Source of the DNA: Leifsonia xyli subsp. cynodontis DSM 46306
GTDB taxonomy: Bacteria; Actinomycetota; Actinomycetes; Actinomycetales; Microbacteriaceae
Length of the DNA: 64,000 nucleotides
Direction of reading: 5' to 3'
Assembly: GCF_000470775.1 (NCBI RefSeq)
Contig: NC_022438.1
Coordinates: forward strand, 310,001-374,000
A program made the position numbers and the translations under genes. Every line of letters begins with the position of its first letter. Positions within the stretch are counted from its first letter, which is position 1. Of the stretch, positions 1-9,435 are shown piece after piece. Under the pieces are notes generated by a model. The model saw only the letters and a program-made list of their open reading frames with translations, was not told the origin of the DNA and searched no databases.

Positions 1-131
1 TCGAGCCAGGCGGTCACATCGACCACGAAATCCTGGCCGTTCTCACGCTCGAAGCCGTACACTCCGTGGTTCGCACGAACGCGGAGTCCCGTGAGGAGGA
101 GAGAGTCGGCCGGTCTATCGGTTCTGGTCAT
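1..131 (-). CDS. folB: Dihydroneopterin aldolase, 5' part only (runs off the window)
   Basis: Folate pathway enzyme converting dihydroneopterin to 6-hydroxymethyl-dihydropterin and glycolaldehyde. Only about 43 N-terminal residues are in the window. They read [20 protein letters not shown] and continue through [19 protein letters not shown], which matches the family pattern (hydrophobic strand, HGV, then E-R/E-N-GQ-F-VVDV). The ATG at 131-129 overlaps the 3' end of folP by 17 bases, suggesting translational coupling. It is the next gene of the tilS-hpt-ftsH-folE-folP series; folK would be expected beyond the window edge (inference). Identification is from family resemblance of a short segment. 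Confidence 0.8.
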   Translation of the reverse strand, partial: MTRTDRPADSLLLTGLRVRANHGVYGFERENGQDFVVDVTAWL

Positions 132-927
132 CACTTCCACCTTGCCACGCCCGCAGGACATCGAGGGCGATCCGCGTCGATGCGACATCGTGGACGCGCA
201 CCGCCCACACCCCGGCCTGCGCGGCGAGCGCCGACACGACAGCCGTGGGGGCGTCCCAGTCGGCGACGGCGGAGCCGTCCGGAAGCAGAGCGCCGAGGAA
301 GCGCTTGCGGGAGGCGCCGATGAGCACCGGGTAGCCGAGCGCCTCGATGTCGCCGAGCCCGGCGAGCACCTGCCAGTTGTGCCCGGCGTTCTTCGAGAAG
401 CCGAGGCCGGGGTCCAGGATGAGGCGGGCCGGGTCCACACCGCGGCGCAGGAGGTCGGTGACGCGGGCGGACAGCTCCGCCCGCACCTCGGCCACCGTGT
501 CGGAGTAGACGGCGCGCGAGTCTCCGGCGTCGAGCTCTCCGCGCCAGTGCATGACCACGTATCGCAGTCCGGTGGCGAGCACAGCGTCGGCCATTCCCGC
601 GTCGGCGAGGCCGCCGGAGACATCGTTGATGATCGCGGCGCCGGCGTCGGCCGCGGCGCGCGCGGTGGAGGCGTTCATGGTGTCGACGCTGACGGTCACA
701 CCGCGTTCGGCGAGCCGGCGGATCACAGGGACGACCCGTACACGCTCCTCCTCCGGATCGACCCGGCGGGCGCCGGGACGGGTGGACTCGCCCCCGACGT
801 CGATGATGTCCGCACCCCGGGTGACCAGATCGAGCGCGTGTGCGACGGCGGCCTCGGGCTCCAGCCAGAGCCCGCCGTCGCTGAACGAGTCCGGCGTCAC
901 GTTGAGGACGCCCATGATGGCGGTCAC
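115..927 (-). CDS. folP: Dihydropteroate synthase
   Basis: Condenses 6-hydroxymethyl-dihydropterin pyrophosphate with p-aminobenzoate; the sulfonamide target. The 270-residue product has the pterin-binding signature [15 protein letters not shown] (residues 5-19), [13 protein letters not shown] (about 41-53) and the late GASRKRF loop of the TIM barrel. I chose the GTG at 927-925 because it overlaps the folE stop as GTGA and because homology begins at once. Extending upstream in this frame gives only an Arg-rich shadow of folE. Length is typical. Cytoplasmic, in operon with folE and folB. Confidence 0.95.
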   Translation of the reverse strand: MTAIMGVLNVTPDSFSDGGLWLEPEAAVAHALDLVTRGADIIDVGGESTRPGARRVDPEEERVRVVPVIRRLAERGVTVSVDTMNASTARAAADAGAAIINDVSGGLADAGMADAVLATGLRYVVMHWRGELDAGDSRAVYSDTVAEVRAELSARVTDLLRRGVDPARLILDPGLGFSKNAGHNWQVLAGLGDIEALGYPVLIGASRKRFLGALLPDGSAVADWDAPTAVVSALAAQAGVWAVRVHDVASTRIALDVLRAWQGGSDDQNR

Positions 928-1499
928 TCCGCACCGCACCCGATCAGCGCGATGAGCTCCGCGCGCGCGGCCGGCTCCGCGAACTCGCCGCGCGCAGCGA
1001 GGGTCACCGTCGTCGCCCCGGACTGTCGCGGACCACGGGTGGTGACACAGCCGTGCGCCGCGCTCAGCACCACGAGCACGCCCCGCGCGCCCGCACCGGC
1101 CTCGATGGTGTCTGCGATCTGCTCGGTCAGCCGCTCCTGGATCTGCGGACGCGCGGCGAGCGTTTCGATGACGCGCGGGATGCGGCCGAGGCCGATCACG
1201 GCCTCTCCCGGCAGGTAGGCGACGTGCGCGACGCCGACGAACGGCAGCAGGTGGTGCTCGCACACCGAACGGAACGAGATCTCGCGCAGGATGACCGTCT
1301 GAGCCTGGCCCTGCTCCAGCGGAACCGGCTCGCCGAGCTCCGCTGCGGCATCCCGGCCGAGGCCCGCGAAGAACTCCGCGTAGGCGTCCGCCACGCGGGA
1401 GGGCGTGGCCCTCAGGCCCGGGCGAGACGGGTCCTCGCCGACAGCGGCGAGGACCTCAGCGACGGCCGCCTCGATGCGAGCGCGATCGAAACCGGTCAT
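924..1499 (-). CDS. folE: GTP cyclohydrolase I
   Basis: First step of folate synthesis: GTP to 7,8-dihydroneopterin triphosphate. The 191-residue protein has the zinc/active-site segment CEHHLLPF, the ARPQIQERLT motif and the C-terminal AAHGCVTTRG loop carrying the second zinc cysteine. The ATG at 1499 begins MTGFDRARIEAAV, the usual short N-terminal helix. The gene starts 11 bases after the ftsH stop and overlaps folP by four bases, so it is almost certainly in the same operon. Confidence 0.95.
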   Translation of the reverse strand: MTGFDRARIEAAVAEVLAAVGEDPSRPGLRATPSRVADAYAEFFAGLGRDAAAELGEPVPLEQGQAQTVILREISFRSVCEHHLLPFVGVAHVAYLPGEAVIGLGRIPRVIETLAARPQIQERLTEQIADTIEAGAGARGVLVVLSAAHGCVTTRGPRQSGATTVTLAARGEFAEPAARAELIALIGCGAE

Positions 1500-1510
1500 G
1501 CGACGCGTGA

Positions 1511-3514
1511 CTAGGCGGTTGCGGGTCGCGGCTTGATGGCGGGAGAGCGCTTCGGCTTCGATGTCGGAGGCTCGGAGTCGACGCCGCCGTCCACAGCGCC
1601 CGCGTCGATCGGGGCCTTCGGGAACTCGATCGGCGGGACGTCCGAGAGGGGGCGGTTGTCGCTGGAGAGCCACTGGGGCCGCTCCGGCAGCTTCTTCACC
1701 TCGGTGAAGATCTCGGAGATCTGGTTGTGATCGAGCGTCTCATGTTCGAGCAGCGCGGCAGCCAGGCGATCCAGGATGGCGCGGTTGTCGTTGAGGACCT
1801 GCCACGCCTCGTCGTGCGCCTTCTCGATGAGCGCGCGCACCTCGGCGTCGACGCGCTCGGCGATCCGCTCGGAGTAGTCGCGCTGGTGGCCCATGTCCCG
1901 GCCGAGGAACATCTCCCCGTTCGCCTGACCGAGCTTGACCGAGCCGATGTCGGCGCTCATGCCGTACTCGGTGACCATCTTGCGGGCGATCGAGGTCGCC
2001 TTCTCGATGTCGTTGGACGCGCCGGTGGTCGGGTCGTGGAAGACGATCTCCTCGGCGACGCGGCCGCCCATCGCGTAGGCGAGCTGATCGAGCAGCTCAT
2101 TGCGGGTGACCGAGTACTTGTCTTCGAGCGGCATGACCATCGTGTAGCCGAGTGCGCGGCCGCGGGGGAGGATGGTGATCTTCGTCACCGGGTCGGTGTG
2201 CCGCATGGCCGCTGCCGCGAGCGCGTGGCCGCCCTCGTGGTACGCGGTGATGAGCTTCTCCTGGTCCTTCATCACGCGCGTCCTCTTCTGCGGACCGGCG
2301 ATGACGCGGTCCACGGCCTCGTCCAGAGCGCGGTTGTCGATGAGCTGCGCGTTGGAGCGGGCGGTGAGCAGGGCGGCCTCGTTGAGGACGTTCGCCAAGT
2401 CGGCGCCGGTGAAGCCCGGCGTCTTGCGGGCCAGCACGTCCAGGTCGACGGAGGCGGCGAGCGGTTTGCCGCGGCCGTGAACCTCGAGGATCTTCTTGCG
2501 GCCGAGCAGGTCGGGCGCATCCACGCCGATCTGCCGGTCGAAACGGCCCGGGCGCAGCAGCGCGGGGTCGAGGATGTCGGGGCGGTTGGTCGCCGCGATG
2601 AGGATGACGTTGGCCTTCGGGTCGAAGCCGTCCATCTCCACGAGCAGCTGGTTGAGCGTCTGCTCGCGCTCGTCGTGCCCGCCGCCGAGACCGGCCCCGC
2701 GGTGACGGCCGACCGCGTCGATCTCATCGATGAAGATGATGGCGGGCGAGTTCTCCTTCGCCTGCTGGAACAGGTCGCGCACACGGCTCGCGCCGACGCC
2801 CACGAACATCTCCACGAAGTCCGAACCGGAGATCGAGTAAAATGGCACGCCAGCCTCCCCCGCGACAGCGCGGGCCAGCAGGGTCTTGCCGGTGCCGGGA
2901 GGGCCGTACAGCAGCACGCCCTTCGGGATGCGGGCGCCGACCGCCTGGAATTTGGCCGGCTCCTTGAGGAAGTCTTTGATCTCCTCCAGCTCTTCGATCG
3001 CTTCGTCCGAACCGGCGACGTCGTCGAAGGTGACCTTCGGCGTCTCCTTCGTGACCATCTTGGCCCGGGACTTGCCGAACTGCATGACTTTGTTGCCGCC
3101 GCCCTGCATGCCGGAGATCATGATCCAGAAGAACACCCCGATCAGCAGCGCCGGGATCAGGAAGCCGAGGATGTTGACCAGCCAGTTCGGCTGCGGAACC
3201 TCGTCGTCGTAGCCCTTCGGGAGTTTGGCGTCGTCGATCGCCTTGACGACATCCGCGCCGCGCGGCGTGACGTAGTAGAACTGCACCTGCGTGCCGAGCG
3301 AGCCGTCCGCCGCTTTGAGCGTGAGGTCGACGCGGTTCTCGCCGTCCACGATCTTCGCGCCGGACACCTTGCCCTCGGAGAGGAGCTCGAAGCCTTTCTG
3401 CGTCGACACACCCTTGAATCCCGACATCGTGAGCAGGCTCGAACCGACCCAGACAGCGATGATCGCCAGTACGACGTACAGGATCGGGCCGCGGAAGATC
3501 TTCTTGACGTTCAT
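1511..3514 (-). CDS. ftsH: ATP-dependent zinc metalloprotease FtsH
   Basis: Membrane-anchored AAA+ protease that degrades misassembled membrane proteins and selected soluble regulators. In the 667 residues I see TM1 at about 9-30, an extracytoplasmic domain to about 108, TM2 at about 111-133, Walker A GPPGTGKT (204-211), Walker B FIDEIDAV (261-268) and the zinc site HEGGH (426-430). A proline/lysine-rich tail follows. The start is the ATG at 3514; upstream reading is Arg-rich and unlike FtsH. A spacer of about 250 bases separates it from hpt, long enough for a private promoter, although order and strand match the common actinobacterial tilS-hpt-ftsH-fol series. Confidence 0.97.
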   Translation of the reverse strand: MNVKKIFRGPILYVVLAIIAVWVGSSLLTMSGFKGVSTQKGFELLSEGKVSGAKIVDGENRVDLTLKAADGSLGTQVQFYYVTPRGADVVKAIDDAKLPKGYDDEVPQPNWLVNILGFLIPALLIGVFFWIMISGMQGGGNKVMQFGKSRAKMVTKETPKVTFDDVAGSDEAIEELEEIKDFLKEPAKFQAVGARIPKGVLLYGPPGTGKTLLARAVAGEAGVPFYSISGSDFVEMFVGVGASRVRDLFQQAKENSPAIIFIDEIDAVGRHRGAGLGGGHDEREQTLNQLLVEMDGFDPKANVILIAATNRPDILDPALLRPGRFDRQIGVDAPDLLGRKKILEVHGRGKPLAASVDLDVLARKTPGFTGADLANVLNEAALLTARSNAQLIDNRALDEAVDRVIAGPQKRTRVMKDQEKLITAYHEGGHALAAAAMRHTDPVTKITILPRGRALGYTMVMPLEDKYSVTRNELLDQLAYAMGGRVAEEIVFHDPTTGASNDIEKATSIARKMVTEYGMSADIGSVKLGQANGEMFLGRDMGHQRDYSERIAERVDAEVRALIEKAHDEAWQVLNDNRAILDRLAAALLEHETLDHNQISEIFTEVKKLPERPQWLSSDNRPLSDVPPIEFPKAPIDAGAVDGGVDSEPPTSKPKRSPAIKPRPATA

Positions 3515-3764
3515 GGTGCCCCCACAGTACCGCCTGCCCGCTGGGGGGCGGCTGCGTGTTCGCTCTGGGCGCGCTCGACGCTCAGACCCCCGCCGAGAGT
3601 GTCGAGCGTCCGCGCGTTCGCGGCGGCGAAGGCGGCCGGGCCGGCGAGGCTCCGACCCGCCAGCGTCCCACCGCTCCGGGCGAGGGGAGGGACCTCGCGA
3701 CCGGTCGCGGTCCACCCCACACCGGCAGCCGGCGGCGACGCGGCTCGGCCGGCTCTCTCAGCGC

Positions 3765-4316
3765 CTAACTGTAGACCGCCGGGGCCAGGACGCCGATGCC
3801 GCGAAGCGTGCGGTAGCGCTCGGCGTAGTCGAGGCCGTAGCCCACGACGAACGTGTTCGGGATGTCGAAGCCGACGTACTTGACGTCGATCTCGACGCGG
3901 GCCGCCTCCGGCTTGCGCAACAGGGCGAAGATTTCGATCGACTCGGGTCCGCGGCTGCGCAGATTGGCGAGCAGCCAGGAGAGGGTCAGCCCGGAGTCGA
4001 TGATGTCCTCGACGATCAGCACGGTCTTACCGCTGAGGTCGGTGTCGAGGTCCTTCAGAATGCGGACGACGCCGCTGGAGGCCGTGCCGCTGCCGTACGA
4101 GCTGACGGCCATCCAGTCCATCGTGACCGGGATGCTGAGCTCGCGGGAAAGGTCGGCCATCACCATGACCGCCCCCTTGAGGACGCCGATGAGCAGGACA
4201 TCCTTGCCGGCGTAGTCGCGCTCGATCTCGCGGGAGAGGCCGGCGATGCGGGAGCGGATCTGCTCCTCGGTGATCAGAATCTCGGTCAGGTCGTCGCGAA
4301 CGTCCGTGAGGTCCAT
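3765..4316 (-). CDS. hpt: Hypoxanthine phosphoribosyltransferase
   Basis: Purine salvage: transfers phosphoribosyl from PRPP to hypoxanthine or guanine. The 183-residue type I PRTase shows the catalytic loop segment SSYGSGTASSG, the PRPP-binding motif VLIVEDIIDSGLTL and the C-terminal VGYGLDYAERYR. The ATG at 4316 (MDLTDVRDDL) lies 16 bases after the tilS stop, giving a normal length. The tilS-hpt-ftsH arrangement is widely conserved in bacteria. Confidence 0.95.
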   Translation of the reverse strand: MDLTDVRDDLTEILITEEQIRSRIAGLSREIERDYAGKDVLLIGVLKGAVMVMADLSRELSIPVTMDWMAVSSYGSGTASSGVVRILKDLDTDLSGKTVLIVEDIIDSGLTLSWLLANLRSRGPESIEIFALLRKPEAARVEIDVKYVGFDIPNTFVVGYGLDYAERYRTLRGIGVLAPAVYS

Positions 4317-4332
4317 GGGGGAGGCGCTGTCC

Positions 4333-5409
4333 TTAGGTGTGGGGGTGAAACGTGAGCAGGCCGTTCTGCCTGACAACTCTAACGCCTGGAAGGCTGAGCG
4401 GCCCCTGGCCGTGCCAGTCGGCGATGAGCTCGGCGACCGCGAGCGTGTGGCTGCGGGAGAGAGAGACGCCGAACTCCGCCGAGACGACCAGCCGGATGAT
4501 GCGCTGGCGCAGGGCGGGAGGGTCGGCGTCCAGCCCGCGGACGTCCAGAGCGACCGAGCCGTCATCCGCCTGGGAGACCAGCTCCTGCGCCCAGTCGAGC
4601 GCGAGGCCGTCGAGGGCTTCGTCGTCTTCGCGCAACTGCTCGGCGGTGCGGGCGAGCGCCTCCGCGACGCCCGGGCCGAGCTCCCGCTCGAGGACCGGGA
4701 GCACCGCCGAACGCACGCGCACACGGGTGTAGGCGGGGTCGTCGTTGTGCGGGTCGTCCCACGGCTCCAGGCCGCTGTCGGCGCAGAACGCGCGCGTCGT
4801 GGCGCGCCGCAAGCCGAGGAAGGGGCGCAGCAGCCGGCCGGTGTCGGGCAGCATGCCCTGCAGGCTGGACGGTCCGGAGCCGCGGGCGAGGCCGAGCAGG
4901 ACGGTCTCGGCCTGATCGTCCAGGGTGTGGGCGAGCAGGATGCGGGCGGCGGCGGTCGCGCGAGCGGCGGAGTCGAAGGCAGCGCGGCGGGCAGCGCGCG
5001 CGGCGCCCTCGGGGCCGCCCGCGGCCTCCACCCTCACCCTTTCCACGAGCACAGGGCCGAGACCAAGCGCACGCGCCTGGGCCGCGGCCCGGGCGGCGAC
5101 CGCGGCCGAACCGGGCTGGAGGCCGTGGTCCACGACGATGGCGCCCGCGCGGAAGCCCGCGCGGGGGGCCTCGAACGCGACGGCCGCGGCGAGGGCGAGC
5201 GAGTCCGCTCCCCCGCTCAGTCCGACGAGGAGGAGGGCGCCGGAGGCGAGCGGGCACGGTCGGGCGGGACCGTGATCGCCCTCCGCTTCCGGCGCGGGGA
5301 GGGCGGCGGCCGCGGCGAGCGCTACGCGCACAGCGCGCCGGGCGTCGGCGATGGGCGGTGTCAGGCGCGGACGACGGGGGGCCGCTCCCGGAGAACCGTC
5401 GGAATGCAT
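4333..5409 (-). CDS. tilS: tRNA(Ile)-lysidine synthetase
   Basis: Modifies C34 of the CAU-anticodon tRNA-Ile to lysidine so that it reads AUA. The 358-residue protein has the N-type ATP pyrophosphatase P-loop LSGGADS near residues 64-70, followed by the HTLDDQAET segment typical of the family. The first 50 or so residues are Ala/Arg-rich and poorly conserved, so an internal start cannot be excluded. It is the first gene of the minus-strand operon and diverges from ppa, whose start is 54 bases away. Confidence 0.9.
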   Translation of the reverse strand: MHSDGSPGAAPRRPRLTPPIADARRAVRVALAAAAALPAPEAEGDHGPARPCPLASGALLLVGLSGGADSLALAAAVAFEAPRAGFRAGAIVVDHGLQPGSAAVAARAAAQARALGLGPVLVERVRVEAAGGPEGAARAARRAAFDSAARATAAARILLAHTLDDQAETVLLGLARGSGPSSLQGMLPDTGRLLRPFLGLRRATTRAFCADSGLEPWDDPHNDDPAYTRVRVRSAVLPVLERELGPGVAEALARTAEQLREDDEALDGLALDWAQELVSQADDGSVALDVRGLDADPPALRQRIIRLVVSAEFGVSLSRSHTLAVAELIADWHGQGPLSLPGVRVVRQNGLLTFHPHT

Positions 5410-5462
5410 CCAGTAACGTTAGTGCAGGTTTTTCCCGCCGAACTGTTAAGGAGCGAACGGCC

Positions 5463-5954
5463 ATGGCCGCATACGACGTCGTCATCGAGATCCCCAAAGG
5501 GGGCCGCAACAAGTACGAAGTGGATCACGAGACCGGCCGCGTCTACCTGGACCGCGTGCTGTTCACGGGCTTCGTCTACCCGGCCGACTACGGCTTCTTC
5601 GAGAACACGCTGGGCGACGACGGCGACCCGCTGGACGTCCTCGTTCTTCTCGAGTACCCGGTCTTCCCCGGTGTCGGCATCAAGGTGCGCCCGGTCGGCG
5701 TGCTGAAGATGTCGGATGAGGCCGGCGGCGACGCGAAGATCATCGCCGTCCAGCACAAAGACCCGCGCTGGCAGCGCATCCAGGATGTGAACGACATCCC
5801 GGAGTACACCCGCAAAGAGATCGAGCACTTCTTCGCCCGCTACAAGGACCTCGAGCCGGGCAAGTTCGTGACCATCGAGGGCTGGGGCGACGCGGCCGAG
5901 GCCGAGGAGATCGTCCTGGCCGGCTTCGCGAACCTCGAGGCCCAGGGCCACTGA
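5463..5954 (+). CDS. ppa: Inorganic pyrophosphatase
   Basis: Hydrolyses pyrophosphate in the cytoplasm, pulling biosynthetic reactions forward. The 163-residue family I enzyme has the N-terminal [12 protein letters not shown], the metal-binding core [10 protein letters not shown] and the later [11 protein letters not shown] region. The ATG at 5463 sits behind the GGAG-type site in TTAAGGAGCG. It is divergent from tilS and followed by a strong hairpin at 5970-5994, so it is probably monocistronic. Confidence 0.97.
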   Translation: MAAYDVVIEIPKGGRNKYEVDHETGRVYLDRVLFTGFVYPADYGFFENTLGDDGDPLDVLVLLEYPVFPGVGIKVRPVGVLKMSDEAGGDAKIIAVQHKDPRWQRIQDVNDIPEYTRKEIEHFFARYKDLEPGKFVTIEGWGDAAEAEEIVLAGFANLEAQGH

Positions 5955-5969
5955 GCCGGACAGAGAACC

Positions 5970-5994
5970 GCCGGGCGCGCATCGTGCGCCCGGC
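5970..5994 (+). terminator. Intrinsic terminator after ppa
   Basis: Inverted repeat GCCGGGCGC / GCGCCCGGC with a short loop begins 15 bases after the ppa stop and is followed by GATTTCTTCG. The next gene is on the opposite strand and ends at 6018, so the hairpin may serve both directions. Confidence 0.75.
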
Positions 5995-6017
5995 GATTTC
6001 TTCGTTCCCGAGAGGGA

Positions 6018-7286
6018 TCAGGCGGAGGGGCGGGCCACCTGACCCCAGGGGGAGCCCCAGACGGACTGGATCTTGACGACATCGCCCTCGGTGGGCGCGG
6101 CGATCATCGTCCCGTCGCCGAGATAGATGCCGACGTGATAAAAGGAGCCCGGTCCGCTCCCCCAGAAAATGAGGTCGCCCCGCTGGCGCTGGCTGTAAGG
6201 CACGATCTGCCCGCGGTTCGCGGCGGTGTACCACTGGTTGTTCACCGAGTGGGAGCCGATGTAAACACCGGCGTAGGCATAGGCCTTCATCGTGAGGCCC
6301 GAGCAGTCGTAGCCGACGGGACCCTCGCCTCCGAAGATATAGGGCTTGCCCAGCTGCGCCTGCGCGTAAGAGATCGCGGCCTGCACGACGTTGCCCTGCG
6401 GCGGGGAGACCGGGTCACCGCCGCCACCGCCGCCGCCCTGTTGCTCCTGCTGGCGGCGGCGCTCCTCCTCGGCCGCTTTGGCCGCGGCGGCTGCCGCGGC
6501 CGCCTGCTGCGCTCTCACCTGCTCGCCCTGGAGATACGCCGCCTCGACCTGCGAAGACGTGTTCTTCAGCGTCGCCAGCTGGGCGATGAGCTCGGTCGAC
6601 TTGGTCTGCTGTTCGGCGAACGCGGCCTGCGCCTTGGCCTGGGCGTCCTGTGCCGCCGCCAGGGCGGCGGTCGCCTTGTCGGCGAGGGCTGCGCGCTCGG
6701 TTTTCGCGACCTGGGCCTGGGCTGTCAGGGACTGCGCGGTGTTCTTGTCCTTGGTGGCCTGGTCGTAGACGGCCTTCGACTGCTCGGTGAGTTTGCTCAT
6801 CGTGCCGAGCTGGAACAGGAGCTTGTCGGCGGCGGACTCCGATCCGCCCCCCTTCAGCAGCAGTTCGGTGCTGACATCGCCACCGCCCGACTTCGCGAGG
6901 TGCGAGGCGAGCAGGCCGGCGCGCATCTGCGACGTCTTGGCCTTCTCCGCCGCAGCGCTCGCCTGCGCTTCGAGGTCCGCCTCTTTCGCCGTCGCCCGGT
7001 CGAGCGCGTCCTTGGCCTGGAAGTACGCCTCGGCAGCCTTCTCGGATTCGACGCGGGCCGCATCCACACTGGACTGCAGATTGCCGATGAGCGTTGTGAT
7101 GTCGCTGATCATCGCCTGCTGGTTGGCGACATTGGCCTTGGCCTGCTGCACATCGTTCCAGGACGGGTAATCCACAGCCTGCGCGGGCGCGACGATGCCG
7201 ATGGAGGCCGTCACAGCGCCCATGACACCGGCGCCGATCGCCAGTCCGGGCCGGATGCGGGTGGTCTTGGGAGCGTCACTAGCCAA
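6018..7286 (-). CDS. Secreted NlpC/P60 peptidoglycan endopeptidase with coiled-coil (RipA/CwlO-like)
   Basis: Predicted D,L-endopeptidase cutting peptidoglycan stem peptides, as in cell separation hydrolases. The 422-residue protein has a signal peptide ending near AQA (about residues 36-38), an Ala/Gln/Glu-rich coiled coil to about 285, a Gly/Gln linker and a C-terminal NlpC/P60 domain. The catalytic Cys is in DCSGL (about 328) and the His in FYHVGIYLG (about 384). The start is TTG at 7286-7284, overlapping the upstream M23 gene by 8 bases. The coiled coil is related to that of the neighbouring M23 protein, so the pair looks like a tandem duplication with a swapped catalytic domain (inference). 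Periplasmic/cell-wall location. Confidence 0.88.
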   Translation of the reverse strand: MASDAPKTTRIRPGLAIGAGVMGAVTASIGIVAPAQAVDYPSWNDVQQAKANVANQQAMISDITTLIGNLQSSVDAARVESEKAAEAYFQAKDALDRATAKEADLEAQASAAAEKAKTSQMRAGLLASHLAKSGGGDVSTELLLKGGGSESAADKLLFQLGTMSKLTEQSKAVYDQATKDKNTAQSLTAQAQVAKTERAALADKATAALAAAQDAQAKAQAAFAEQQTKSTELIAQLATLKNTSSQVEAAYLQGEQVRAQQAAAAAAAAKAAEEERRRQQEQQGGGGGGGDPVSPPQGNVVQAAISYAQAQLGKPYIFGGEGPVGYDCSGLTMKAYAYAGVYIGSHSVNNQWYTAANRGQIVPYSQRQRGDLIFWGSGPGSFYHVGIYLGDGTMIAAPTEGDVVKIQSVWGSPWGQVARPSA

Positions 7287-8309
7287 GAGGTGCCTGCCTT
7301 TGTCTCATGAACGGGATGCCATCGATCTTCTCACCGTTGACGCGCAACTCGAAATGCAAGTGACATCCGGTCGAAGCTCCCGTCGTACCGACCTGGGCGA
7401 TCGGCTGGCCGGCGCTCACCGACTGCCCGATGCCGACCAGGATGCCGCCGTTTCGGATGTGGGCGTACCCGGTCTGGATGCCGCCGCCGTGGTCCAGGAG
7501 GACGAAGTTGCCGTACGTGCCGTTGGGGCCGGCATAGATGACTGTTCCGCTGTGCGCGGCGTAGATCGGCGCGCCGCACGACGCCCCGATGTCGATGCCC
7601 CTGTGGTAGGTGCTGCCGACACCGCCCGGCGAGGGGCGCGGCCCGAACCCGTCGGTGATCGGGCCGGCCGCAGGCACGGCCCAGCCCTGGGGGCCGACAT
7701 AGCCGCCGGGGAGTCCGGCCGAGCCCCGCGCGGCTGCGGCAGCGGCCGCCGCCGCGACGCCGGCCTCGTAGCCCGCGATCGTCGTGGCGGTGGCGTCGCG
7801 CAGGGCAGCCAGCTGGGCCTGCATCACGACGATCTGCGTCTGCTGCTCCGCAAGCTTGCCGGCAGCCGCCTTGGCGGCCTCCACCGCCGCTTTCAGCGCG
7901 GCATCGGCCGCGACCCGCAGGCGCTCACGCTCGGCCTTCGCGACCTCGGCCTGGTCGGAGAGCGACGTCGCGGTGTTCTGGGCCGTCTTGACGTCGGAGT
8001 AGACCCTGTCGGACTGCTCGACCAACTTGGACATGCTGCCAAGGCCGGAGAGAAGCTGCTCCGGCGACGCCGTAGCGGCGCCGTTTCCGCTGAGGAAAAG
8101 GTTCGCGGTCAGATTTCGGCCGCCGGTGCGGTACAGCTGCGCAGCCAGCTTGCCCGCCTGCGCGCTCGCGGCGTCCGCCTTCTCCTTGCTCGCGGCGGCC
8201 TGAGCCTCGAGGTCCCTAGCCTTCGTGTCGGCGGTGTCGAACTCCGCCTCGGCCACCTGGAGCTCTCTGCCCCGCTGCTCGGCCGCCGCCTGCGTCGCAC
8301 CGCCGCTAG
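7279..8309 (-). pseudogene. Secreted M23 (LytM) metallopeptidase with coiled coil, 5' end removed at the IS481 junction
   Basis: C-terminal zinc peptidase domain with an intact HRGIDIG site (H...D) and the HLHFEL motif, preceded by a long coiled coil like that of the adjacent NlpC/P60 protein. The frame stays open up to the IS481 end at 8310 (reading PSGGATQAAAEQRGRELQ) but no signal peptide is present. The only in-frame start left is a GTG at 8256, inside the coiled coil, so a product could not be exported. The 3' end is intact and overlaps the NlpC gene by 8 bases. I call it a 5'-truncated pseudogene; the catalytic domain has no visible lesion. Confidence 0.85.
8306..8309. repeat. Left CTAG target-site copy of the IS481 element
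   Basis: CTAG directly before the left IS end, matched by CTAG at 9417-9420. IS481-family elements are known to insert at NCTAGN. The outer flanking base differs (G on the left, C on the right), which matters for the recombination interpretation. Confidence 0.8.
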
Positions 8310-9416
8310 GTGTGCTGCTCAGGGCAGTTGGTTGAGGTGTGACGCGATAGATGGGTGAGGACCTCCCGGTCGAGAGTGGGGCTGTCTAGTTTCCCTGCAC
8401 TCGATGACTTAGGAGGTCCTCGTGACCCACGCTAATGCTGCTTTGACTCCTCGCGAATGCCTCCGCCTGGCCCGCCAAGTCGTCGACGACGGCTGGTCCG
8501 TTGCTGCGGCGGCGACCTACTTCCGAGTGTCCTGACGCACCGCGGACCGATGGGCTCGTCGTTACGTGGAGATGGGCGAGGCGGGAATGCTGGACCGTTC
8601 GTCACGGCCGCATCACAGCCCGAACAAGACCCCGCGAAGACTGGTCCGCAAGGTCGTGCATCTGCGGTGGAAGAAGCGGCTGGGACCAGTCGGTATCGGC
8701 GCCCAGCTCGGCATGCCCGCCTCGACCGTTCACACGGTCCTCTCCCGGTGCCGGATCAATCGGCCCAGCCACGTCGACGTCCGCACCGGCGAACCCGCCC
8801 GCCGCTACGAGCACGAGCATCCCGGATCGATGATCCACGTCGACATCAAGAAACTCGGCAACATCCCCGACGGTGGCGGCTGGCGCTACGTCGGACGTCT
8901 CCAGGGAGAGCGGAACAAGGCCATCACCGCGAAGCGGACCGGGAAACACGGGATCACCGGCGACATGATCACCGGCACAGCGTTCGTTCATACCGTCATC
9001 GACGATCACTCCCGTGTCGCTTACGCCGAGATCCACGACGACGAAACCGCCGCCACTGCAATCGCTGTTCTGCGTCGAGCGGTCGGCTGGTTCGCCAGCC
9101 GTGGCGTCACCGTCGAACAGGTGCTCTCCGACAACGGCTCCGCATACCGCTCATACGCCTGGCGCGACGCTTGCGCCGAGCTCAGCATCCAACCGAAACG
9201 CACCCGGCCCTACCATCCGCAGACGAACGGCAAGATCGAACGCTTCCACCGCACCCTCGCCGACGGCTGGGCATACGCCCGGCACTACAACTCCGAATCA
9301 GCCCGCCGCAACGCACTCCCGGCCTGGCTGCACTCCTACAATCACCACAGGCCCCACACCGCCATCGGCAGCCAGCCACCCATCAGCAGATTGACCAACG
9401 TCCCTGAGAAACACAC
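8310..9416 (+). mobile_element. IS481-family insertion sequence, about 1.1 kb
   Basis: Terminal inverted repeats of about 26 bases: GTGTGCTGCTCAGGG... on the left (8310-8335) and the complement of GTGTGTTTCTCAGGG... on the right (9391-9416), 20 of 26 identical. CTAG lies on both sides. One long transposase frame fills the element, with an Shine-Dalgarno site and GTG start inside a perfect 10-base inverted repeat. The transposase carries an in-frame TGA, so this copy is probably non-autonomous. It truncates the M23 gene on the left and abuts the ribosome binding site of a surface-protein gene on the right. Confidence 0.9.
8357..8421 (+). promoter_or_regulatory. Hairpin sequestering the transposase Shine-Dalgarno
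   Basis: GAGGACCTCC (8357-8366) and GGAGGTCCTC (8412-8421) form a perfect 10-base inverted repeat. The right arm contains the AGGAGG ribosome binding site (8411-8416) and ends one base before the GTG start at 8422. A transcript entering from outside would fold the binding site into a stem. This is a known strategy in other IS families for limiting transposase made from read-through transcription; its use here is inferred. Confidence 0.6.
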
Positions 9417-9420
9417 CTAG
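8422..9420 (+). pseudogene. IS481-family DDE transposase with internal TGA
   Basis: Frame of 332 codons from GTG 8422 to TAG 9418-9420. An N-terminal helix-turn-helix is followed by a DDE integrase core: HVDIKKLG, TVIDDHSR with VLSDNGSAYRS, and GKIERFHRTL as the D-D-E segments. A TGA at 8533-8535 (codon 38, between RVS and RTADRWARRY) interrupts the helix-turn-helix; a later ATG at 8566 could give an N-truncated protein containing the catalytic core. The terminating TAG lies in the flanking CTAG target copy rather than in the IS itself. Also read as an IS3-like integrase core, but the single frame and the target site favour IS481. Confidence 0.88.
9417..9420. repeat. Right CTAG target-site copy of the IS481 element
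   Basis: CTAG directly after the right IS end; its last three bases form the transposase stop codon. The preceding outer base is C, versus G at the left copy. Confidence 0.8.
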
Positions 9421-9435
9421 GTAAGGACCCAGCAC

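Noticed and set aside
1727..3883. A 718-codon plus-strand open frame opposite ftsH
   Set aside because: Antisense shadow: low complexity, no domain, while ftsH motifs are complete on the minus strand.
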